Notes under the pieces: model-generated
The model's input: only the letters and a program-made list of their open reading frames with translations
Databases searched by the model: none
What the model was told of the DNA's origin: nothing
Shown: one piece after another, positions 58,306 to 64,000 of the stretch
How positions within the stretch are numbered: position 1 is the stretch's first letter
Layout of the letters: each line of letters starts with the position of its first letter
Translations under genes and position numbers: made by a program
NCBI RefSeq assembly: GCF_014646375.1
Contig: NZ_BMNI01000003.1
Location: 131,668 to 195,667, forward strand
Source of the DNA: Nocardioides phosphati
GTDB taxonomy: Bacteria > Actinomycetota > Actinomycetes > Propionibacteriales > Nocardioidaceae
Direction: 5' to 3'
DNA length: 64,000 nucleotides

Positions 58306-59526
58306 CTAGCCCAGGCGGCGCATCTCGAGGAAGTGGGCGATCCGCTCGATCGCCTCCTCGAGCACCTTCGCGTCGGGGAGGGTGACCAGCCGGAAGTGGT
58401 CGGTCTTCGGCCAGTTGAAGCCGGTGCCGTGGGTGATCAGCAGCTTCTTGGCGCGCAGCAGGTCGATCACGAACTGCTGGTCGTCCTCGATCGGGTAGAT
58501 CTCCGGGTCGAGCCGCGGGAAGCAGTAGAGCGCGCCCTTCGGCCGGACGTTGGAGACGCCCGGGATCTCGTTGAGCAGCCGGTCGGCGAGCATCGACTGC
58601 TCGTAGAACCGGCCGCCCGGCACGATGAGCTCCTCGATCGACTGGTAGCCGCCGAGCGCGGCCTGGATCGCGTGCTGCGCCGGCACGTTGGAGCACATGC
58701 GCATGTTGGCGATGAGCGTGAGCCCCTCGAGGAAGTCGGTCGCGATCTCCTTCGGGCCCGACACCATCACCCAGCCCGCGCGGTAACCACACACGCGGTA
58801 CGCCTTCGAGAGGCCGGAGAAGGTCAGGCAGAGCACGTCGTCGCCGGCGTACGTCGCGGCGTGGTGGTGCACCGCGTCGTCGAAGAGGATCTTCTCGTAG
58901 ATCTCGTCGGCCATGATCACGAGGTTGTGGCGGCGCGCGATGTCGACGAGGCCCTTGACGACGTCCTCGGAGTAGACCGCGCCGGTGGGGTTGTTCGGGT
59001 TGATGATCACCAGGGCGTGGGTGTTCTCGGTGATCTTGGCCTCGATGTCGGCGAGGTCGGGGTTCCACCCGTCGGCCTCGTCGCAGAGGTAGTGCACCGG
59101 CGTGCCGCCCGACAGCGTCACCGCCGCGGTCCACAGCGGGTAGTCGGGCGCGGGCACGAGGATCTCGTTGCCGTCGTCGACGAACGCCTGGAGCACCATC
59201 GAGATCAGCTCGGAGACGCCGTTGCCGATGTAGATGTCGTCGACGCCCACGTCGCGCAGCCCGCGCGACTGGTAGTAGTTCATCACCGCGGTGCGCGCCG
59301 ACCAGATGCCCTTGGAGTCGCTGTAGCCGGCCGCCTTCGGCAGGTGGTGGACCATGTCGGCCACGATCTGCTCGGGCGCGTCGAAGCCGAACGGCGCGGT
59401 GTTGCCGATGTTGAGCTTCAGGATCCGGTGGCCCTCGGCCTCCAGTCGCTGGGCCTCGACCAGGATCGGCCCCCGCACGTCGTAGCGGACACCCTGCAGC
59501 TTCTTGCTCTGACGAATCTGGCGCAC
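58306..59526 (-). CDS. alaA: Alanine aminotransferase-like PLP enzyme
   Basis: Predicted 406 aa from a GTG start, the same length as E. coli AlaA, which it resembles through the N-terminus (SKKLQGVRYDVRGPILVEAQ). The PLP lysine is in FSGLSKAYRVCGYRAGW, with ring contacts NPNNPTGAVYS and MADEIYEKI. It should interconvert pyruvate and glutamate with alanine and 2-oxoglutarate. In this window it could act on pyruvate from the betaine route, but it is outside the island and has no shared operator. Confidence 0.87.
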   Translation of the reverse strand: MRQIRQSKKLQGVRYDVRGPILVEAQRLEAEGHRILKLNIGNTAPFGFDAPEQIVADMVHHLPKAAGYSDSKGIWSARTAVMNYYQSRGLRDVGVDDIYIGNGVSELISMVLQAFVDDGNEILVPAPDYPLWTAAVTLSGGTPVHYLCDEADGWNPDLADIEAKITENTHALVIINPNNPTGAVYSEDVVKGLVDIARRHNLVIMADEIYEKILFDDAVHHHAATYAGDDVLCLTFSGLSKAYRVCGYRAGWVMVSGPKEIATDFLEGLTLIANMRMCSNVPAQHAIQAALGGYQSIEELIVPGGRFYEQSMLADRLLNEIPGVSNVRPKGALYCFPRLDPEIYPIEDDQQFVIDLLRAKKLLITHGTGFNWPKTDHFRLVTLPDAKVLEEAIERIAHFLEMRRLG

Positions 59527-59595
59527 GCTGCATTCTCGCAGGTGCGCGGTCGCGCCGGCCGGGCTTGTCGCAAGCCCGCTGACCCCGGCGTACGA

Positions 59596-59632
59596 CGAAG
59601 GCCGCCCGCCCCTGGGGGACGGACGGCCTTCG
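59596..59632 (-). terminator. Terminator hairpin after trxA
   Basis: CGAAGGCCG at 59596-59604 pairs with CGGCCTTCG at 59624-59632; the interior continues with two imperfect GC pairings. Read leftward it lies 60 bp after the trxA stop and before the alaA-like gene. Confidence 0.6.
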
Positions 59633-59691
59633 GTGAAGCTGGGTCAGCTGATTCAGCCGATTCGGCTCAGATGTTCATCGGCCTGACTTCG

Positions 59692-60018
59692 TCAGCCGAT
59701 GAAGTCCTCGAGCTCGCGCAGGAGGGCGCCCTTCGGCTTGGCGCCGACGATCGTCTTGACGATCTCGCCGTTCTGGAACACCGCGAGCGTCGGGATGCCC
59801 GTGACGCGGTAGTTGGACGGGGTGACGGGGTTCTCGTCGACGTTCATCTTGAGGAACGTGAGCTTGTCACCGTGAGCGGCGTTGATCTCGTCGAGGATCG
59901 GGGCGACCTGGCGGCACGGGCCGCACCACTCGGCCCAGAAGTCCACGAGGACCGGCTTGTCGGACTTGAGGACGTCGGCGTCGAACGCGGCGTCGGTGAC
60001 GGCGGGGATGTTGCCCAC
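59692..60018 (-). CDS. trxA: Thioredoxin
   Basis: Predicted 108 aa from a GTG at 60018, the standard thioredoxin length; an in-frame upstream start would add 34 residues with no homology. The redox site is WCGPC, with Cys32 and Cys35, in VDFWAEWCGPCRQVAP. The cis-proline is in TGIPTLAVFQNG. It receives electrons from TrxB, encoded 120 bp upstream on the same strand, and reduces cytoplasmic disulphides. The trxB-trxA order after a sigma/anti-sigma pair is conserved in many actinobacteria. Confidence 0.95.
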   Translation of the reverse strand: MGNIPAVTDAAFDADVLKSDKPVLVDFWAEWCGPCRQVAPILDEINAAHGDKLTFLKMNVDENPVTPSNYRVTGIPTLAVFQNGEIVKTIVGAKPKGALLRELEDFIG

Positions 60019-60138
60019 GGTATTGCCTTTCGGTTGGCCTTGGCTCCGCTGTGGAGCCAGTGGGGTAGTCAGCTCAGAGGCTTGGTACGGGTGTCTGAAC
60101 AGTACGTCGGCCGGATGCATTCCCGGCTCCCGTGGAGG

Positions 60139-61122
60139 TCAGACGGCGACTTCGGCGGCGGTCTTCTCGGCGCTGCCGGCGGTGGAGGCGGCGTGGTCGA
60201 GCGCGGCGATGTAGCGCTCGGCGTCGAGGGCCGAGGCGCAGCCGGAGCCGGCGGCGGTGATCGCCTGCATGTAGTGGCGGTCGACGAGGTCACCCGAGGC
60301 GAAGACGCCGGTCAGGTTGGTGTGGGTCGAGGGCGACTTCACGAGCACGTAGCCCTCGTCGTCGACGTCGACCTGGCCCTTGACCAGCTCGGAGCGCGGG
60401 TCGTGGCCGATCGCGACGAAGAGGCCGGTGACCGCGAGCTCGCTGGTCTCGCCGGTGACGGTGTCGCGCAGGGTCAGGCCCTCGAGCGACTCGGTGCCGT
60501 TGATGCTGGCGACCTCGGAGTTCCAGATCATCTCGATCTTCGGGTCGGCGAAGGCACGCTCCTGCATCGCCTTCGACGCGCGCAGCTCGCCGCGGCGGTG
60601 GACCAGGTAGACCTTCGAGGCGAAGCGCGAGAGGAAGGTGGCCTCCTCGACGGCGGAGTCGCCGCCGCCGATGACCGCGATCGCCTGCTCGCGGAAGAAG
60701 AAGCCGTCGCAGGTGGCGCAGTAGGAGACACCGCGGCCGGAGAGCGCGTCCTCGTTGGGGAGGTTGAGCTTCCGGTGGGCCGAGCCCATCGCGAGGATGA
60801 CGGAGCGGGCGCGGAACTCGCCGTCGTACGTCTTGACGACCTTGATGTCGCCGGTGAGGTCGACCTCGGTGACGTCGTCGGTGACCAGCTCGGCGCCGAA
60901 GCGCTCGGCCTGGGCGCGCATCTCGTCCATCAGGGCCGGGCCCATGATGCCGTCGCGGAAGCCGGGGTAGTTCTCGACCTCGGTGGTCTGCATGAGCGCA
61001 CCGCCGGCGCTGACCGCACCCTCGAAGACCAGCGGCTTGAGGCTGGCGCGCGCGGCGTAGACCGCGGCCGTGTAGCCGGCCGGACCGGAGCCGATGATGA
61101 TGACGTTGCGGACTTCGCTCAT
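60139..61122 (-). CDS. trxB: Thioredoxin reductase
   Basis: Predicted 327 aa. The FAD motif is [19 protein letters not shown] (8-26), the redox-active pair is Cys135 and Cys138 in SYCATCDG, and the NADPH motif is [24 protein letters not shown] precedes the ATG. It recycles thioredoxin with NADPH. A SigR/SigH-type promoter lies upstream, which would make it part of a thiol-stress response separate from the sigma factor genes read into it from upstream. Confidence 0.95.
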   Translation of the reverse strand: MSEVRNVIIIGSGPAGYTAAVYAARASLKPLVFEGAVSAGGALMQTTEVENYPGFRDGIMGPALMDEMRAQAERFGAELVTDDVTEVDLTGDIKVVKTYDGEFRARSVILAMGSAHRKLNLPNEDALSGRGVSYCATCDGFFFREQAIAVIGGGDSAVEEATFLSRFASKVYLVHRRGELRASKAMQERAFADPKIEMIWNSEVASINGTESLEGLTLRDTVTGETSELAVTGLFVAIGHDPRSELVKGQVDVDDEGYVLVKSPSTHTNLTGVFASGDLVDRHYMQAITAAGSGCASALDAERYIAALDHAASTAGSAEKTAAEVAV

Positions 61123-61170
61123 GAGCGCGTGGCCTCCTGGCCGGTGGGACGACTGACGTACTGCGTGCTC

Positions 61171-61196
61171 AACCGATCCTAGGCGGGCGTTGTTCC
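61171..61196 (-). promoter_or_regulatory. SigR/SigH-type promoter of trxBA
   Basis: On the minus strand GGAAC (61196-61192) is followed 18 bp later by GTT (61173-61171), which fits the known SigR/SigH pattern GGAAT/C-N18-GTT. The start of trxB is 48 bp downstream. In Streptomyces the trxBA operon is a SigR target with this pattern. Confidence 0.6.
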
Positions 61197-61206
61197 GCGC
61201 CTGGCC

Positions 61207-61980
61207 TCAGTCCAGCGGCACGGGCGTCGGGTCGCCGCCCCCGCACGGGTACGCCGACACCTGCGGCCCCGGGAGCACCACCAGCACCACGCGCTCGCCG
61301 TCGTGACGGGCCAGGTAGTACGTCGGGAAGGCGCCCTCCGGGAGGTGGAGGACCGGCAGCTCGCAGTCCGGCTGCTGCACCGCCTTCTGGTCGTACTCCG
61401 GCAGGGGCGACGGGCTGTCGGACCCGGCCGTCGCCGCCTCGGGGGCCCGGGCCTTGCTGGCGAGTGCCGCGACCAGCCACGGGGTGGGGCGCACGCGCCG
61501 GTAGCCCTCGTCGGCCAGGGCCCCGCGCTGCGCTGCGGTGAGCTGCTGCCCCGTGCCGTTGAGCTGCCGGTTGAGGAGGCTGTCGTCGCCGAGCGAGTCG
61601 AGAGCATCGTCGTCGGGGGTGGCGGAAGTGGGGCGCTGCTCGGCGCGGGAGGCCCCGTCGGCGCTCAGGGAGCTGGCGTGGCGGTCGGAGCGGTCGACGA
61701 GCTGGGTGCCGGCAAGGCCGATCGCGGTCACCGCGGCGGCCGCGGCGAGCACGGCCGGCCAGCGGCGCCGGCGCAGCGGGAGCACGGGCGCGACGTCGCC
61801 GTCCGCTGCACCGCCCGCTGCACCGTCCGCAGCAGCGTCGGCGACGAGGCCGGCGAGGGTGGCGTCGAGGCGGGTGGCCACGTCCTCGGGCAGGGGCGCG
61901 TCGTGGCGCGCGGCACGCAGGGCACGGCGTACGGCCTCGGTCTGTGCCGGCGTCAGGTCTGCCGGGTCTTCGCTGGACAT
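61207..61980 (-). CDS. Anti-sigma factor-like single-pass membrane protein (partner of the ECF sigma factor)
   Basis: Predicted 257 aa from the ATG at 61980, which has AGGAGG 5 bp upstream; a GTG at 61986 overlaps that site. Residues 1-75 are a cytoplasmic, charged and alanine-rich segment, residues about 76-97 (RWPAVLAAAAAVTAIGLAGT) are one membrane span, and the rest is an extracytoplasmic domain with two cysteines. Size, topology and position between the sigma factor and trxB match the RsmA anti-SigM protein of mycobacteria, although sequence similarity is weak. No zinc-binding anti-sigma motif is seen. Confidence 0.65.
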   Translation of the reverse strand: MSSEDPADLTPAQTEAVRRALRAARHDAPLPEDVATRLDATLAGLVADAAADGAAGGAADGDVAPVLPLRRRRWPAVLAAAAAVTAIGLAGTQLVDRSDRHASSLSADGASRAEQRPTSATPDDDALDSLGDDSLLNRQLNGTGQQLTAAQRGALADEGYRRVRPTPWLVAALASKARAPEAATAGSDSPSPLPEYDQKAVQQPDCELPVLHLPEGAFPTYYLARHDGERVVLVVLPGPQVSAYPCGGGDPTPVPLD

Positions 61981-62007
61981 GGTCACCTCCTCGGGTGTCT
62001 GGGTGGG

Positions 62008-62670
62008 TCAGGCGGGTTGAACGCCGGGTGGCGCGCGGCTCGGGTCCGTGGATGGGACGCCGGGGGCGGCGGGTGGGTTCCCGGGGGCGGGTGTGTCCCC
62101 GCCCTCACGGAGTACGCCGAGGAGCAGGGCGAGGCGGGCCCGGCCGCGTGCGCAGCGGGACTTCACCGTGCCGACCGCGCAGTCGAGCATCAGCGCGACC
62201 TCGGCGACCGGGTAGCCCTCCATGTCGACGAGCACGAGCGCCGCACGCTGCTCGGCGGGCAGCTCGGCGAGGGCCGCGAGGACGAGGTCGCGGCGTTCGT
62301 CGGCGACGGCCACCGCCGCCGGGTCGGCCGGGCTGCGCTCGGGGCTCCGCAGCCGGGTCTCGAGGTCGTCGGGGAGCGGGTCGGCGGTGCGGATCTTCTC
62401 GTGGCGGACCCGGTCGAGGCAGGCGTTGACGACGACCCGGTGGAGCCACGTGGTCACGGCCGCCTCGCCGCGCCAGGACGAGGCGCGACGGAAGGCGGAG
62501 ATCATCGCGTCCTGCAGGGCGTCGGCGGCGTCCTCGGGGTCGCCCAGGGTGCGCAGCGCGACGGCCCAGAGCCGGTCGCGGTGGCGCCCGAAGAGGACGC
62601 CGAAGGCCTCGGGGTCGCCCGCGACGTGGGCGGCGAGCAGGTCGGCGTCGGAGCGCTGCTCCTCCGTCAC
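62008..62670 (-). CDS. sigM: ECF RNA polymerase sigma factor, SigM type
   Basis: Predicted 220 aa. Region 2 is visible in EAFGVLFGRHRDRLWAVALR and DAADALQDAMISAFRRASSW. Region 4 contains ALAELPAEQRAALVLVDMEG and YPVAEVALMLDCAVGTVKSR, with the helix-turn-helix. The C-terminus is proline-rich and disordered. Its place between a MurJ-associated kinase-like gene and an anti-sigma factor followed by trxBA is the classic SigM neighbourhood. It starts 13 bp after the upstream gene, so it is probably transcribed with it; no separate promoter is evident. Confidence 0.88.
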   Translation of the reverse strand: MTEEQRSDADLLAAHVAGDPEAFGVLFGRHRDRLWAVALRTLGDPEDAADALQDAMISAFRRASSWRGEAAVTTWLHRVVVNACLDRVRHEKIRTADPLPDDLETRLRSPERSPADPAAVAVADERRDLVLAALAELPAEQRAALVLVDMEGYPVAEVALMLDCAVGTVKSRCARGRARLALLLGVLREGGDTPAPGNPPAAPGVPSTDPSRAPPGVQPA

Positions 62671-62683
62671 CCGTCGACCGCCG

Positions 62684-64000
62684 TCACCCGCGGACCTCGA
62701 CCTCGGCGATCGCGCCGCGGAACTCGCCGTCGACCTGCGGGACCGCGGTCAGCCAGAGCACGACGTAGCGCGCGTCGACCGGCGAGCCCGGGGTCAGCGT
62801 GATCGCGCCGCTGCCCGTGCCGGTGGCGACCTTCTCGAGGCCGTCGACGCCGGTCGGCGCCGTGGCGCCGGCGGCGAGCAGCTGCACGGTGGTGGCGCCG
62901 CCGTCGACCGTCACCTTCACGGAGCTGACCGAACGGCTGGTGCCGAGGTCGAGCACGAGGCCGACGCCGGGCTTGAAGCCGGAGCCGAACTGCTGGTGGT
63001 AGCCCTCGGTGGTCCAGCTCGTGGCGGGCTTGCCATCGACCGCGAGCGGAGCCTCGTCGGAGTGCTCGCCGCCGTCGCCGGTGGGGTCGAAGGCGGTCGC
63101 CCTGACGTCGCGAACGACGGCACTGGACCCTGCCGGGCCGCCGGTCTGACCGCCGGTGTTGGTGTCGTCGTCGCCGGTGGCGAGGCCCAGCACGAAGTAG
63201 GCGACCGGCAGCAGCACGAGCACGGCGAGCAGGACCAGCGCGATGCGCAGCCAGTTGCGCCCGGGGGAGTCCGCGCGGGGCTCGCGCTCCTCGACGACGG
63301 GCACCGCGGGGAGCTCGCCGGTGCTGCCGAAGGGCCAGTAGCCCCGCTCGTCGGAGGTCGGCGGCGGCAGGCGCCGCAGCCGCCCCTCCGGCGGGTCGGG
63401 GGCGAAGAGCGGCCGCTCGGGCGGCTCCTCGAACGGCGGGGGTGGGGCAGGCGCCACCTCGGACGGCGTGTGCCAGTCAGGGTCGGTGACCGCCGCGTCA
63501 GCCAGGTCGTCGAAGACCGGGGCACCCACCTGGGTGCGCTCCACGTCGTCAGCCACGTCGCCGGTCGTCTCGCCCGTGGACGGACCCGGGTCGTCGACCA
63601 TGACGTCGACGAGCATCGTGTCCTCGGGCTCGGCCACCGCCGGTGCGGCGGGCACGGCCGGGAGCTTCCCGGTGGCGTCGGTGTCGCCCGAGCCGGGACG
63701 GTGCACCGGGATGGCGCCCGTGCGCAGCCGGTGGGCCTCGGCCTCGGCGACGATCGTCGGGTCGCCGACGTACTCCGTCAGGGCCTCGGCGATGTCGGCG
63801 GCGCTCGTGAAGCGGGTGCCGCCACCGAGCAGGCTCTCGCAGATGCCGTCGAGCAGCCGCGGGACGCCGGCGCGCACCTGGCGCGGTCGCAGCGGACGCC
63901 CGTGCTCGAGCGGCGCGGCCGGGACCGCGGACTCGGAGACGCCCGCCCAGCGGCCCGTGAGTGCGGCGTACAGCAGGCCGCCGAGGTCGGTGAGGTCGGC
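62684..64000 (-). CDS. Kinase-like membrane protein with C-terminal discoidin-like domain (5' end outside window)
   Basis: The last 438 codons are present; the gene runs off the right edge. The visible start (ADLTDLGGLLYAALTGRWAG) resembles the C-lobe of a serine/threonine protein kinase fold. A long proline- and aspartate-rich linker follows, then one membrane span (LRIALVLLAVLVLLPVAYFV) and an extracytoplasmic beta-rich domain (VLDLGTSRSVSSVKVTVDGG) like a galactose-binding/discoidin fold. This layout matches the pseudokinase encoded next to or fused with MurJ in actinobacteria, which acts in cell-wall control. Whether catalytic residues remain cannot be seen here. Confidence 0.7.
   Translation of the reverse strand, partial: ADLTDLGGLLYAALTGRWAGVSESAVPAAPLEHGRPLRPRQVRAGVPRLLDGICESLLGGGTRFTSAADIAEALTEYVGDPTIVAEAEAHRLRTGAIPVHRPGSGDTDATGKLPAVPAAPAVAEPEDTMLVDVMVDDPGPSTGETTGDVADDVERTQVGAPVFDDLADAAVTDPDWHTPSEVAPAPPPPFEEPPERPLFAPDPPEGRLRRLPPPTSDERGYWPFGSTGELPAVPVVEEREPRADSPGRNWLRIALVLLAVLVLLPVAYFVLGLATGDDDTNTGGQTGGPAGSSAVVRDVRATAFDPTGDGGEHSDEAPLAVDGKPATSWTTEGYHQQFGSGFKPGVGLVLDLGTSRSVSSVKVTVDGGATTVQLLAAGATAPTGVDGLEKVATGTGSGAITLTPGSPVDARYVVLWLTAVPQVDGEFRGAIAEVEVRG

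Overview
The window is about 72% GC by eye, with dense GC3-rich genes, ATGA/GTGA start-stop overlaps and mycothiol-type formaldehyde detoxification. It carries the actinobacterial order kinase-like protein, ECF sigma factor, anti-sigma factor, trxB, trxA. Together these point to a Nocardioides-like actinobacterium (Propionibacteriales); the genus is inferred from gene style, not proven. I saw no rRNA, tRNA, CRISPR array, prophage or insertion sequence, and no gene-free stretch longer than 300 bases.

Layout. (1) 1-8.0 kb: a polar amino-acid ABC importer with a secreted HAD acid phosphatase and a 2-hydroxyacid dehydrogenase, read leftward. Facing it is a XRE-cupin regulator followed by a ureohydrolase, a nitrilase-family amidase and a flavin amine oxidase. 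The enzyme set fits the arginine 2-monooxygenase route (arginine to guanidinobutyramide to guanidinobutyrate to GABA plus urea). (2) 8.0-13.7 kb: unrelated genes (SGNH hydrolase, a large NTPase-LuxR regulator, a ProC-like reductase, a TRIC channel, a MOSC protein), with a 33-bp repeat on each side of the MOSC gene. (3) 13.9-53.4 kb: a choline / glycine betaine catabolic island of about 39 kb. (4) 53.4-64 kb: acyltransferase, Ddl-like ATP-grasp ligase, two aminotransferases, a GNAT protein, a DUF559-type protein, then trxA, trxB, anti-sigma, SigM-like sigma factor and a truncated kinase-like membrane protein.

The island works as a near-complete pathway. BCCT and ProVWX importers bring in betaine or choline. 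BetA and BetB convert choline to glycine betaine. The Rieske enzyme GbcAB removes the first methyl as formaldehyde. A DMGO-like enzyme and heterotetrameric sarcosine oxidase (SoxBDAG) remove the next two as 5,10-methylene-THF. GlyA joins glycine to one C1 unit to make serine, SdaA turns serine into pyruvate, and pyruvate carboxylase makes oxaloacetate. Spare methylene-THF goes through FolD and PurU to formate, which an FDH-like molybdoenzyme with FdhD could oxidise. Formaldehyde has two exits: FdhA, and MscR with a metallo-beta-lactamase-fold partner. FolP, FolC and MetF are in the same unit and may enlarge the folate pool.

The most notable signal is regulatory. Five promoters of the island (dmgO-sox operon, betB operon, purU operon, BCCT gene, and the iclR/folD divergent region) each carry two imperfect 15-bp palindromes of the form TTGCGTnnTnnGCAA with centres exactly 19 bp apart. 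Four of the five have a TTGAC-type hexamer 29-31 bp upstream. The only IclR-family gene in the window lies among them and has its own copy, which suggests one self-regulated repressor for the whole island.
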